34,819 nt of DNA from Candidatus Eisenbacteria bacterium (lineage in GTDB: Bacteria > Orphanbacterota > Orphanbacteria > Orphanbacterales > Orphanbacteraceae). The stretch covers positions 1-34,819 of the forward strand of contig JAFGGD010000025.1 of assembly GCA_016930695.1 (NCBI GenBank), written 5' to 3'. A program made the translations under genes and the position numbers. The notes beneath the pieces are model-generated. The model had not been told where the DNA came from. It worked only from the letters and a program-made list of their open reading frames with translations, and did not search any database. Position 1 is the first letter of the stretch. The number at the start of each line of letters is the position of its first letter. Positions 23,268 to 32,188 of this stretch are shown piece after piece.

Positions 23268-24740
23268 TCAGGGCACCTCGACCCGGAAGGGGGCTTCGAT
23301 TGCGGCGCTCCCGCCGGTCGTCTCGTCGTCGACCCTCACGAAGAGCGTGTACCGCCCCGCCGGAAGCGAAGAGAGATCCAGCGAGACCCGCCTCTCGGCG
23401 ACGGTTTCCCGGCTCATCACGCGGGAGCGTTTCTCTTCGCCGCTCCGGAGCTTCCCCCCCTCGTCTCCGCCGAGCTTGCACGAGTATTCGCCGCCCGGTT
23501 CCCCTTCCAACCGGTAGACGATCTTGAAATGGCACCGTTCGTCCCTGCCGATCCCCAGGTTGTAGATCTCGAAGTACACGTAAGCCTTCTCGTCCGCGCG
23601 GAAGACACCGCCCGGGCGCGGCTCGATCCGGTTTCCTCGCCGAAGGATCGTCCCGTCCCCGCCGGAGAGGCGGCGGATCGCCGTCGCGAGGATCGGACCG
23701 CCGATGCGGACCTCCTCGCCGGAGAAATCGGGGACATCGAAGGAGACCGTGCGGGACGACGCGTTGCCGGAGAGCCGGTCGGCGAGGCGCACCGCCACGC
23801 GGCAGGGGCCGGGCGGAACGACGAGAGAGTCGGCGACGAGAAAACCGGCGCGCCCATCCAGGGCCGGGTCGCGGAGAACGCGGGTCTCCTCCTTCGAGGC
23901 GCTCAGATGATAGCCCTCGTCCCAGGCGGCGAGTCGCATTTCGATCCGGGCGTGTCTATGCTCCCCCCGCCCCTCCAAGGAGAGCGCCCCTTCGGGCACG
24001 AAGAGAGAGACGAGAAGGTCGCCGCCTCCTACGCCCGCCGCCGCTCGCGGCTCGACGATGAACTCGATCCCGTCCCCCTCCTTCGGATCGAATTCGTATC
24101 GCACCGGCGCGTTCCGCCACCGTTCGGCGCCGCGCGCGGCGTCCGCCCCCCCCCGGTCCCGATCGATCTCGAGACGGTCGAAGGCGCGCTCCAACCTCTC
24201 GCGGGAATCCGGGACCGCTCCCGTCCGGGGCGAGACGAGCGCCGGCTCGTCCCCGTCGCCGCCCGGAACGAGCAACTGAACATACGCGCCGCTCTCGTCG
24301 ACATCCTCGAACCAGAGAAGCATGTCGCCGTAGCGCCAGATCTCCCGGCGCGCGCCGTCCCGGTCCGGGAAGTCGTCTTTTCGATCGGGAAAATCGAAAC
24401 GGATCGCCGCGCGCGCCCGGTCGTCCCAGACGAAACGGTCTTCGTCGTCCCGAAAATCACCGATCGCCCGCACCACGCGCCGCTGGTGCTCCAGTTCCAA
24501 CTCGTTCATCTCCGTGGTGGGGGTCGGATCCCGTTCGGCCCAAAAGACGCGCCGCCACTCGTCGCGGCGGTTTCCGTCGAGGCGCAGATAATCGCCCCGC
24601 TCCTCCTCGCTCAAGATGACGGAGAAGAAACGCTCCTCCCACGGATCCGGATCATTGACGACGCCCCCGGCGCGAAGAGACGCGGCCGAGAGGAGAAGGA
24701 CGGCGACGGCGGGGGCGAGACGGATGGCGGCTCCCTTCAC
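23268..24740 (-). CDS. Secreted GWxTD-domain-like protein, paralogue 2
   Basis: A 490-residue paralogue of the next gene in the transcript. The start is GTG at 24740 with GGAGGTCA upstream; a signal peptide (MKGAAIRLAPAVAVLLLSAA, the first residue being encoded by GTG) follows. The matching N-terminal block reads FFSVILSEEERGDYL, FWAERDPTPTTEMNE, LEHQRRVVRAIGDF, FVWDDRARAAIRF and LLWFEDVDESGAY. The GWxTD box is again lost (FVWDDR). The C-terminal half matches paralogue 1 in VYFEIYNLGIGRDER and LSSLPAGRYTLFVRVDD. Identity seems moderate, so the duplication is old. It is probably periplasmic or cell-surface. It has a good promoter about 40 bp upstream and is the first gene of the pair. Confidence 0.8.
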   Translation of the reverse strand: MKGAAIRLAPAVAVLLLSAASLRAGGVVNDPDPWEERFFSVILSEEERGDYLRLDGNRRDEWRRVFWAERDPTPTTEMNELELEHQRRVVRAIGDFRDDEDRFVWDDRARAAIRFDFPDRKDDFPDRDGARREIWRYGDMLLWFEDVDESGAYVQLLVPGGDGDEPALVSPRTGAVPDSRERLERAFDRLEIDRDRGGADAARGAERWRNAPVRYEFDPKEGDGIEFIVEPRAAAGVGGGDLLVSLFVPEGALSLEGRGEHRHARIEMRLAAWDEGYHLSASKEETRVLRDPALDGRAGFLVADSLVVPPGPCRVAVRLADRLSGNASSRTVSFDVPDFSGEEVRIGGPILATAIRRLSGGDGTILRRGNRIEPRPGGVFRADEKAYVYFEIYNLGIGRDERCHFKIVYRLEGEPGGEYSCKLGGDEGGKLRSGEEKRSRVMSRETVAERRVSLDLSSLPAGRYTLFVRVDDETTGGSAAIEAPFRVEVP

Positions 24741-25364
24741 GGTGACCTCCCGGGCTCGGTTGGTGATTGCGCGACCACCCCCTTACTATACTCTCGTTCC
24801 CGAACGGCTCAAGCGCCGCCGCGCCGCTTCCGCGAGATGCCGGCCCGGGAAAAAAGCGCGGGACGGGTCGAATCGAAGATCCGGCCCGCCCCGGGAGGGT
24901 GATCCGGTCCCGCGTGACGCCGGCAAGCTTCGCCAGGGCCACTCTTCCTCGACGAAACTTCACAACCGGCGTCCGGCGCGAACGCCCGCGGGATCCGAAT
25001 CCCGTCCGCCTCGCTCTCTCCTTCCACGGCCGCGCGGCGCCGTCCCGACCTCGAGAGACGGTAGGGCGCGAGCCGGCCGGCGACCGCTTCCGGAGCCCTC
25101 CGGGTCGTCCCTCCATCCCCGCTGTCTCCCACAACCACGCGGCGATGGTCCCGAAAGGAGGTCCGGCGAACGAACGGTTGTTGCGCCGTCCCCTCCTCCA
25201 AAGAAGAGAATGACGGAGAGACGTCACCGGAACGTCTCGCGGAGAGCATGCGGCGATGAGGGGGCGTGTCGCCTGAGGAGGAGCGGCAGAAAGCCTCCGG
25301 AAGACCTCCGGATGGGTGGCGGAGCCCCCTTGGATTCGGCCGGATCCGCGCAAAAAAAGCGCAT
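24741..25364. other. Intergenic region upstream of the GWxTD pair
   Basis: About 620 bp between the GWxTD promoter and the terminator of the beta-barrel gene. The promoter at 24785-24812 is the only clear signal. The rest is GC-rich with a short direct repeat (CCTCCGGA twice near 25300). Several open frames exist on both strands, but their arginine/proline/serine-rich products look like GC-rich noise. Confidence 0.45.
24785..24812 (-). promoter_or_regulatory. Promoter of the GWxTD gene pair
   Basis: On the minus strand: TTGAGC (24807-24812), 16-base spacer, TATAGT (24785-24790). Matches are four of six and five of six. The leader to the GTG at 24740 would be about 38 bases. Confidence 0.6.
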
Positions 25365-25394
25365 AAAAAAAGGCGCCGACGAATGGCCGGCGCC
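25365..25394 (-). terminator. Intrinsic terminator of the envelope gene cluster
   Basis: Read on the minus strand, a GGCGCCGG-type stem (25386-25394 with 25372-25380, one mismatch) with a 5-base loop is followed by seven T residues. It lies about 20 bp after the stop codon of the beta-barrel gene. Confidence 0.85.
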
Positions 25395-25414
25395 TCTCGC
25401 AACTCATTGTTCAA

Positions 25415-26947
25415 CTAGAAGTTGGAAATCAGCTTCATCTCCACGCCCTGGAACTCCGGCTCCTTGCGGCAGACGCCGCCGACGCAGATGTATCCCTCGC
25501 GCCTCTTCCCCGCCATCACGGAGAAGCGATGGTTCATCGAGAGAGTCCAATCCACCTGGGCGTAGAAATAGTCGTCCCTCCGGAGTTCCGCCCCGTCCGC
25601 GACGGGGTCGAGGAACTGGGCGTGCTCGCCGACGACGGAGAAGGCGAACTCCATGTTGGGGTGGTACTCCAGGAGGGCGAAGTGATCTCGAGTGATCCCG
25701 CTCCGCGTATCCGACTCCTGGAACTGGTACTCGCCGCGCAGGCTCCACTCGCCGCCGGGAAAATACTCCACCTCCAGCGCCGGCGTCCGGTATTCGTCGG
25801 CCTCTCCCCCGCCGGCCTCCTGTTCGATGTGATCGTAGGCGAGCGCCACGATCCACTGTTCCCCGATCTCCTGCCGCCACTCGCCGTACCACTCGTGGAA
25901 GAGCGGCCCGCCGCTCAGGTCGTCCGTCTCCGCGCGGTTCAGGGTGAGGGTGGTGCTCCAGACGGGCGTATAGATCGCCTCGATCTGAAAACCTTCTTCG
26001 TCGTCCGCGTTCATCTCGTGCGGATGGCGGGTCATGAGGGTGTAGGCGGTCTCCCGAACCAGCGCCGGCGGGTTGTTGTAGTCCGTGCCGGACGATCCTT
26101 GAGGTTGAAAGCGGAACCGCTCGTAGCGCTTGTACTCGCCGGTGAGTGCCAATCCATCGAGGGGGTAGACGCTCGCCGCCGCGTAGTGCCCCGTCCCGCG
26201 GACGTCGTCGTAGTCCAGGGCGCGAATCCGGCTGTCCAGGGGAGAGACGTAGAGTCGATTGATCCGCCCCCCCTCGTAGTAAAGGTCCCCGAGCCGGTGG
26301 GTATAGCCGGCCCGGCCGCTGTAAGCCTCGGCGTGAGCCGGCTCGGGCGGCGGCACGTACTCGTTCACGTTCGGGTTGCGCGACGACTGGAGGAGGTAGC
26401 TCCCGCCGGCGGTGAATCCGGCCGGGAGGTCGGCCTCCAGATCGACGCCCCGGAGCACGTCGCTCCTCTCGTCCGTCTCCACCTCGCGCATGCGGCCGCT
26501 GAACGCCTTCGCCGCCAGGGGTCCGACGTTCCCGTGGAGCCAGATCCCGTCCATGTCGTTGTCGATGCGGACGTTGCGGTCCTCGTAGGAGCGAAAGAGA
26601 AGGCCCCGCCCGAAGATGCCGTAGAAGGTCCCCGCCCGGACGCCGCCGCGGCCGAAATCGATTTCGGCGAAACGGTGGACGAATCCCTCCCGCACCGAAT
26701 CCGCCGCCAGCTCGTGGGGCTGGAACGCCTCGTAACGGAAGCCGATGCGGACCATGTCGAACCGGAGGTCCAGCTCGAGCCAGTCCTCGAAAATCTCTTT
26801 TGGAATCAAGGAATCACGCTCGGCGTCGCTGTTCACCGAGTATTCGACCTGGTTCATTCCGTGAACGATCACCGGCTCCGGATCGGACGCGGCGACGATC
26901 GAACCGTGGGCGAGCAGAATCAGAAGAGGAAAGACGATCCTCCGCAC
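25415..26947 (-). CDS. Outer-membrane beta-barrel protein
   Basis: A 510-residue exported protein with a GTG start, a strong GGAGGAG Shine-Dalgarno and a signal peptide ending near IVAAS. The body is an alternation of amphipathic strands rich in Tyr, Trp and Phe with polar turns (FRYEAFQPHEL, VRAGTFYGIFGRGLLFRSYE, SLRGEYQFQESD, FALLEYHPNMEFAFSV). It ends KLISNF; a terminal aromatic residue is the usual signal for BAM-dependent insertion. It resembles the porin-like DUF6029 type of FCB bacteria. Substrate or channel role is unknown. A cysteine pair near the end (YICVGGVCRKE) may form a disulphide, which fits the thioredoxin-fold gene 16 bp upstream; translational coupling is likely. Confidence 0.82.
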   Translation of the reverse strand: MRRIVFPLLILLAHGSIVAASDPEPVIVHGMNQVEYSVNSDAERDSLIPKEIFEDWLELDLRFDMVRIGFRYEAFQPHELAADSVREGFVHRFAEIDFGRGGVRAGTFYGIFGRGLLFRSYEDRNVRIDNDMDGIWLHGNVGPLAAKAFSGRMREVETDERSDVLRGVDLEADLPAGFTAGGSYLLQSSRNPNVNEYVPPPEPAHAEAYSGRAGYTHRLGDLYYEGGRINRLYVSPLDSRIRALDYDDVRGTGHYAAASVYPLDGLALTGEYKRYERFRFQPQGSSGTDYNNPPALVRETAYTLMTRHPHEMNADDEEGFQIEAIYTPVWSTTLTLNRAETDDLSGGPLFHEWYGEWRQEIGEQWIVALAYDHIEQEAGGGEADEYRTPALEVEYFPGGEWSLRGEYQFQESDTRSGITRDHFALLEYHPNMEFAFSVVGEHAQFLDPVADGAELRRDDYFYAQVDWTLSMNHRFSVMAGKRREGYICVGGVCRKEPEFQGVEMKLISNF

Positions 26948-26963
26948 GGCACTCCTCCGCTGG

Positions 26964-27539
26964 TCAGGATTGATCGGTTTCGTCCGCCCCGGATTCTTCT
27001 CCGGCGCCGGCGTCCAGGAGTTTTTCGATCTCCTCGGCGAGCCGCCGCTCGTTTCCGGGCGCGTAACCGAGATGTGAATAGGCGATGGTTCCGTCGGCGT
27101 CCACGAGGAACACCTGGGGAATGCTCTTGAAATGATAGAGGCGCATCATCTCGCTGTTCGCGTCGAGAAGAACTTCGAAGGAGTAACCCTTGCTCTTCAC
27201 GTAGGAACGAACCTTGGCGGAGGAGCGAGGGGAGTCGACGTTTACGGTGAGCACCGTGAGCCCGCGGTCCGCGTATTTCTTGTGCAGCTCCTCCGTTCCC
27301 GGAAGCGCGCGGAGACAGGGCTTACACCAGGTGGCCCAGAAGTCGATCAACACCGGCCCGCCGGCCAGCTTTTGCGAGAGGGCGACCTCTTCGCCGGAGA
27401 GATTCTTCAGCTTGAAGTCCGGTGCGGCGCCCCCGAGGGAGATCCCGGCCGGCTGGGGCGTCCCCGCGGCCGCGGTGACGGCGCAGACGGCGAGCAGGGC
27501 GCAGTAAACCAAGGAAGCGTGCATGGGAACGCGTCTCAT
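26964..27539 (-). CDS. TlpA/ResA-like thioredoxin-fold protein
   Basis: A 191-residue periplasmic thiol-disulphide oxidoreductase. A signal or anchor segment spans about 8-25 (ASLVYCALLAVCAVTAAAG). The AhpC/TSA-TlpA fold follows: GGAAPDFKLKNLSGEEVALS, then LIDFWATWCKPCLRALP with the active-site pair C72 and C75, VNVDSP, and the cis-proline P141 in FKSIPQVFLVD. The C-terminal tail is acidic and low-complexity (GEESGADETDQS). AAGGAG precedes the ATG at 10 bases; M6 is an alternative start. Its neighbours suggest that it reduces or isomerises cysteines of envelope proteins made in the same cluster. A TACAAT -10-like hexamer at 27587-27592 may give it an internal promoter. Confidence 0.92.
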   Translation of the reverse strand: MRRVPMHASLVYCALLAVCAVTAAAGTPQPAGISLGGAAPDFKLKNLSGEEVALSQKLAGGPVLIDFWATWCKPCLRALPGTEELHKKYADRGLTVLTVNVDSPRSSAKVRSYVKSKGYSFEVLLDANSEMMRLYHFKSIPQVFLVDADGTIAYSHLGYAPGNERRLAEEIEKLLDAGAGEESGADETDQS

Positions 27540-27670
27540 GAATGAAAGACTCCTTCCGCGGAGGGACGGGGGGTGATTTTTATCGGATTGTACCTTTTCC
27601 CCGGCTCGGATTGCGCGAGAATTCCCCGGCGCGGCATCGGCCCGCGACGGGACTTCGCGAGCGATCCGGG

Positions 27671-29032
27671 CTAACGGATCAGCGTGATCTTACGGGTCTC
27701 CGACGCCTTGCCGGCGGTCAGCCGGGCGAAGTAGACGCCGCTCGCCGCGGGAGCGCCCGAATCGTCGTTCCCGTCCCAAACCACCGTCGCGGGCCCGGCC
27801 GGCACGGACCGGTCGAGGAGGGTGCGCACCACCCGCCCCGCGGCGTCGTGGATCCTGACGAGCGCCCGCCCCTCGCGCTCCACCGAGAAGGCGAGGGTCG
27901 TGGCCGGGTTGAAGGGGTTCGGCCGGTTCTCGAAAAGCGCGGTGCGCGCCGGCGCGCCGGGATCGCCGGATTCCACGTCCACCGTGGCGGACCAGTAGTT
28001 GAAGACGCGCTGCATGATGGTCTGCCGGGTGGTGAGCGATGAAATTCCTTCCAGGCCGAAGGAAAGATAGACGCCGCGTTTCGTGCCGTCGTTCCAATGC
28101 ACGCCGCCGTCGAGCGAGGCGCCGTCATAGGTGAAGCAGGCGTTCCCGATTCCCGCGGGTGAGATCCCGTCGGGGCTGCTCTGGTTGCCCGCCCCGCCGG
28201 CGATGGAGAAGGAAAGGTCTTGGCCGATCGGGTCGGTGCCGTCGCCGGTCACGTCCGTCGTTCCGGCGTCGTCCGCCTCATAGGAGGCGCGCAGCACGTC
28301 CTCTAAAAAGTCGCAGGCCGATGTGGAATAGTTCGGGCTGGAAGGATCGCAAAGGTCGTACGCGATGTCCTGCCCGCAGAGGAACAGCTTGCGGTTCACG
28401 GTGCCGAAGTAGGTGCTCAGGATGGTGCGGTCCGTCGAATTCAGAGTCGGGGATTCGCCGCCGGTGAACCAGATCACCTTGCGGATCGCGCCGAGCACCG
28501 CCGCGGTGGGCGCCTCGACGGAGCGAATCCAGCGCCCATAGGTGGTCCCCGCCGGGAGCGCGTCGATGTAGTAGCTCTCCGTCGCCTGCGCGCCGTCGTC
28601 GTCGATGAGAAGCACGTTCACGCCGTTGGTGATCGCCGCGAGGGTCTCGGCCGCCGCTTCGGCGGGGACGCCGAGCGGCTCGACGCGCAGGGCGACCACC
28701 GCGCCTCCCTGATCGATGAAGGCGTTGAAATAGATCCCCACCTCCGTAACCTCGCTGGGGTCCAGCGAGAGCGTGTCTGCCATCACGTTCGGCGCAAGGC
28801 AGTCGCCGTCGACGCAGAGCGGCGCCGACCACATGAAGGAGGGAAGCTCCTCCGTCTTCTCGACGTAGAACAGCTGGACGGTCGCTTCATTGTTCGTCAG
28901 ATAGCACTTCGCCTGAAACGTGTTGTTCAGGGCGCCCCACTTTATATTGTCGGAACAGGTGAAATCGAAGTCCACGGCCTGGGCGAGAACGGGCACCAGG
29001 GCCGCGAGCAGGATCAGGGCTGCGCGCTTCAT
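27671..29032 (-). CDS. Secreted protein with FlgD-like C-terminal domain
   Basis: A 453-residue exoprotein with a signal peptide at 1-19 (MKRAALILLAALVPVLAQA). The N-terminal 110 residues form a beta domain with Cys pairs (FTCSDNIKWG, KCYLTNNEA). The middle part (about 135-330) reads VNVLLIDDDGAQATESYYID, then VIWFTGGESPTLN, LFLCGQDIAYDL and GVYLSFGLEGIS. That arrangement resembles the ThuA/glutamine-amidotransferase-like folds seen in many FlgD-tailed exoproteins. The tail (372-453) runs NPFNPATTLAFSVEREG to SETRKITLIR. It starts 39 bp after the Omp28-type gene and is probably co-transcribed. No catalytic residues could be assigned with confidence. Confidence 0.85.
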   Translation of the reverse strand: MKRAALILLAALVPVLAQAVDFDFTCSDNIKWGALNNTFQAKCYLTNNEATVQLFYVEKTEELPSFMWSAPLCVDGDCLAPNVMADTLSLDPSEVTEVGIYFNAFIDQGGAVVALRVEPLGVPAEAAAETLAAITNGVNVLLIDDDGAQATESYYIDALPAGTTYGRWIRSVEAPTAAVLGAIRKVIWFTGGESPTLNSTDRTILSTYFGTVNRKLFLCGQDIAYDLCDPSSPNYSTSACDFLEDVLRASYEADDAGTTDVTGDGTDPIGQDLSFSIAGGAGNQSSPDGISPAGIGNACFTYDGASLDGGVHWNDGTKRGVYLSFGLEGISSLTTRQTIMQRVFNYWSATVDVESGDPGAPARTALFENRPNPFNPATTLAFSVEREGRALVRIHDAAGRVVRTLLDRSVPAGPATVVWDGNDDSGAPAASGVYFARLTAGKASETRKITLIR

Positions 29033-29071
29033 GATTTACCTCTACCCTCCTGGGGGGGAGCGGTGGGTGTC

Positions 29072-30088
29072 TTAACGAGTGTGAACGGTCTGATACACCT
29101 TGCGGGTCGAATGGGACTCCACGCAGGCGACCGCTTGCAAATTCTCCCCCTCCCAAGCCTCGGAGATGAAGACGGCGTAACGGAAGTCTCGGGACTCTCC
29201 CACCGTCAGGACGAGCGCCTCCCCATCCGCTCCGGGGAGGAACCAACGGACCACGTCGTCGAAGTGATCGACCCCGTTCATCGCGTTAAAATCGATGTCC
29301 GTCTCGATCACCATCACGACCAACGCTTCGTCTCCTTCGACGGTTTCGGCCAGTTTCTCCACCGTCCCCGTCACCACGAACGAATCACCGTCCACCGCGG
29401 CGACCAGATCGCGCAGGTCGAACGAAGGCTCCACCTGCAACGCTTCCTCCACCGCGGCGAGCATCGTCTCGTACAGATTGTCCGGATTCCCCAATGCGGC
29501 GCCGTCCACCCACGAATAGGGGAGGCTCCGGACGCCGAACAGCCCGAGCCGCTCCGTGAGCTGCGCCGGGTTCGCCAAGAAAAAGGGATCCTGATAGGGG
29601 ATGGGCCAGTTCATATGGTCCGACACCGTGATCACCTTCTCGTATCCTAATTCTTCCACCAACGCTCCGATCGCCGCGTGCGCGGCCGGACAGCCCGTGC
29701 AGCTGGCGCTGGTGAAATGCTCGATCAAGACGATCCTCTGCACGTCCGGCTCGTCGACCGGTTCCTGAAGCGTGAAGGACGCCGTGGCCGTCGACTCGCC
29801 GCCCACCATCACGATCAGCGACTCCGGATCGGCGACGTATCCGTCCAGCCGCACCCGGACCACGAACTCCCCCGCGGGAATCTTGTCGATGACGGCCGGC
29901 GTCTTCATGCCGGTGCGCACGCCGTTGACGGTGACCGCCGCGCCGGTCGGAGAAGACGCGACCCGCAGATCGCCGGTTTCTCCTTGGGGACCCGCCGAGT
30001 CATCGCATGCGAGCGCCGCCGCGAGAAGCAGCGGAACAAAAGGAGCTATGGTGCGCAAAGAGGCGGATTTCCCCTTCCGGGAGGACAT
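29072..30088 (-). CDS. Lipoprotein with PEGA domain and Omp28-like thioredoxin-fold domain
   Basis: A 338-residue lipoprotein. The start at 30088 is chosen from the lipoprotein signal peptide that begins there; the lipobox LAAALAC puts the lipid-modified Cys at position 28. A PEGA domain (about 40-108: GDLRVASSPTGAAVTVNGV, IPAGEFVVRVRLDGY) is usually a surface-attachment module. It is followed by an Omp28-type domain (about 112-338) with FTSASCTGCPAAHAAI; C130 and C133 form a CxxC pair as in thioredoxins. Omp28 proteins are known outer-membrane or surface proteins of FCB bacteria. It is the first gene of the envelope cluster, directly behind a near-consensus promoter, so it is probably well expressed. 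Confidence 0.88.
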   Translation of the reverse strand: MSSRKGKSASLRTIAPFVPLLLAAALACDDSAGPQGETGDLRVASSPTGAAVTVNGVRTGMKTPAVIDKIPAGEFVVRVRLDGYVADPESLIVMVGGESTATASFTLQEPVDEPDVQRIVLIEHFTSASCTGCPAAHAAIGALVEELGYEKVITVSDHMNWPIPYQDPFFLANPAQLTERLGLFGVRSLPYSWVDGAALGNPDNLYETMLAAVEEALQVEPSFDLRDLVAAVDGDSFVVTGTVEKLAETVEGDEALVVMVIETDIDFNAMNGVDHFDDVVRWFLPGADGEALVLTVGESRDFRYAVFISEAWEGENLQAVACVESHSTRKVYQTVHTR

Positions 30089-30139
30089 GCGTATATCCCT
30101 CTCTCGCGATCGGCGTTTGCATACTTGATCGAGATTAAG

Positions 30140-30168
30140 ATCATAGCAGTTTTTTCCCCCGTTGTCAA
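30140..30168 (-). promoter_or_regulatory. Near-consensus sigma-70 promoter of the envelope gene cluster
   Basis: On the minus strand: TTGACA (30163-30168), exactly 17 bases, TATGAT (30140-30145). This is a perfect -35 and five of six at -10. Transcription should start near 30133, about 45 bases before the lipoprotein ATG. It is the strongest vegetative promoter seen in the window. Confidence 0.85.
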
Positions 30169-30307
30169 CGGAAGATCTTTTTAACCCATTGTATTGCAAA
30201 CAATTGAAAAAATAGACGAAAGCGGGTTCCCTCGGACATTTCCCCTATTTTTCCGCGGTCGGCCGGACCGGTACGACACTCCGGTCGGGAAAGAGAGATA
30301 GGTCGTC

Positions 30308-32188
30308 CTATTTTACGTAACCGAGGGCTTTTAGCCGCTCCATCTCCGCCTGGGACGCGGAGGCGGCGGCCGCCTCGTCGACGGCCACGGTCCTCTCCCA
30401 TCCCCGGAAGATCCGGTCCCATGAGGGGATCCTCTCGAGTGGGGGGCGGCGCTCGGCGGAAAACAGCTCCGTGAGAACCCGGCCCGGCATGTCCTCGCCG
30501 GCGGGGAGGCCGAGAAGGTCGAGCACGGTGGGGGTCACGTCATAAACCGAGGCGCCCCGAATCGTCTCTCCCGTCCGGATGCCGGCGCCGCGCGCCATGA
30601 ACACCCCCGGCGGAGGCGGGTCGAAGGAGTGGGATCCGGACCAGGGGAGCCGCCCCGATGGGCGGTGGCCGTGATCGGAAGCGATGAGCAGCACCGCGTC
30701 GTCGCCGATCCGGTTCAGCACTTCGCCGACGAGCGAATCGGTGAAGACGTAGTAGTCGGGGATCAACTCGGCGTAACGCCCGATCGCCTCCTGGTCGATC
30801 GTGTATCCGGGGAAGCTGTCCGGCTCCATGTAATGCCAGAAGAAATGCTCCGTGTCGTCGATCCCGCGGATGTAAAGGCCGAAGAGGGTCGGGCCGTAGC
30901 GCTCCCAAAGGTAGAGTCCCTGGGCGTGGCGGGAACAGTCGTCCAGATAGGGGAGGAGGAATCCGCCGAGACGGAACGCCTCCGATTCGCGCGGCGCGGT
31001 GGCGCCGAAGGGGGGACGCGTCCAGCCGTCCAGAGAGCGAAACGCCTCCAGCGCGCGCGCCGCCCCCTCTTCATCGCACGATCCCGAGCACCAGAAGCGT
31101 TTCAGGTCCGGCGCGCCGACCGTCTCGGGGAGGCGGAAACGGGCGATCAGATCCTCCCTCGCCTCGGGCGGGTACAGGTCGCCGCTCGCTTCGCGCAGAT
31201 AATCCCAACCGCTCTTCTTGTAGAGGCCCAGATCGAAGAGGAAGCGGCTCGACAACTGAAAAGACTCGACGGGGACCACGGGGTAGCTCGCCCACCAGCT
31301 GACGAAACCGCACGGGAGCGACGTCTCGCCGCAGATGTCCCAGAGGGTGTTGACGCGGCGCTCGCGCGCGGAGATCGGCCTTTGCGGGAAGAGGCGCGCG
31401 AGATGCTCGATGCCGGACCAGGCGGGGAAGCTGATGCTTCGCACGGGAAGGAACGGGGCGTCCCAAACGGTGAAATGGTTGATTCCGTGGCGCATCGGCT
31501 CCTTCCCCGTAACGAGCGTGGTCCAGATGAGCGGCGAGTTGGTCGGGACCAGCGTCTCCAGCTTCCCCGTCGTCCCCTCGCGGATGATCCTCTCGAAGTT
31601 GGGGAGGCGGCCCGCCTCGAGGAGCGGATTCATGATCCGCCACTCCATCCCGTCGATGCCCAGAAAGACCACGGGGCGCGGATCGATCGGGCCGGGGGAA
31701 GCGCCGGTGGGGGCCGGCATCGGAGGGGTGCGTACCGAGCAGAGGACGAGGAGCGCGGCGACGACGACGGCCGCGGCCCCCGATAGGCGGCGGCCGATCC
31801 GCCGGGGAAAGAGCCGGCGTAGAATCAGAAAGAGAAGGAACGCGCCGAGGAAGAGCGCCCCGTCCACGGCGAGGCTCTTCGGGGCGAGCGCCCCGCCGGC
31901 GAGGCGGCGGTTCATCTCGAGGCCGGAGAAGACGAGGGCGGCGAGCGAGACGGAAAGGGCGAGCCGCGCGCCGCCGCTCCGGAGGAAGGGGAAGAGCGGC
32001 GCGATCAGCCCGAGCGCGCCGAATGGGACGGCGTAGGCGACCAGGGCGGTGAGGATCACGGCGATCGCCGCGCCTCCGGGGAAGGGGAGGTAGTTCGTCC
32101 ATATCGTCCATGCGCCGATGAGGAGACCGAGAAAGACACCGAAGAGAAACCCCAGCGCCCGCCCCGTGATCCGTCCGTCTTCGTTCAT
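30308..32188 (-). CDS. Membrane-anchored alkaline phosphatase superfamily hydrolase (phosphodiesterase/sulfatase-like)
   Basis: A 626-residue protein with about five N-terminal membrane helices (about 11-32, 40-68, 76-92, 106-125 and 138-152) followed by an extracytoplasmic metal hydrolase domain. Catalytic features match the nucleotide pyrophosphatase/phosphodiesterase group: D179 in FLGIDGMEW, S218 at the nucleophile position in PTNSPLIWTTLVTGK, D445 and H448 in RGIDDTEHFFWH, D505 and H506 in ASDHGH, and H520. The C-terminus MERLKALGYVK is typical of the family. The start at 32188 has GGAGGGG upstream and begins at the first helix. The substrate could be a phosphodiester, phosphonate or lipid head group. 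Serine replaces the usual threonine nucleophile. A weak promoter lies at 32298-32327. Confidence 0.88.
   Translation of the reverse strand: MNEDGRITGRALGFLFGVFLGLLIGAWTIWTNYLPFPGGAAIAVILTALVAYAVPFGALGLIAPLFPFLRSGGARLALSVSLAALVFSGLEMNRRLAGGALAPKSLAVDGALFLGAFLLFLILRRLFPRRIGRRLSGAAAVVVAALLVLCSVRTPPMPAPTGASPGPIDPRPVVFLGIDGMEWRIMNPLLEAGRLPNFERIIREGTTGKLETLVPTNSPLIWTTLVTGKEPMRHGINHFTVWDAPFLPVRSISFPAWSGIEHLARLFPQRPISARERRVNTLWDICGETSLPCGFVSWWASYPVVPVESFQLSSRFLFDLGLYKKSGWDYLREASGDLYPPEAREDLIARFRLPETVGAPDLKRFWCSGSCDEEGAARALEAFRSLDGWTRPPFGATAPRESEAFRLGGFLLPYLDDCSRHAQGLYLWERYGPTLFGLYIRGIDDTEHFFWHYMEPDSFPGYTIDQEAIGRYAELIPDYYVFTDSLVGEVLNRIGDDAVLLIASDHGHRPSGRLPWSGSHSFDPPPPGVFMARGAGIRTGETIRGASVYDVTPTVLDLLGLPAGEDMPGRVLTELFSAERRPPLERIPSWDRIFRGWERTVAVDEAAAASASQAEMERLKALGYVK

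Noticed and set aside
24809-25414. Open frames on both strands in the gap between the GWxTD promoter and the beta-barrel gene
   Set aside because: The products are Arg/Pro/Ser-rich without Shine-Dalgarno, signal peptide or domains, as expected from GC-rich non-coding DNA.
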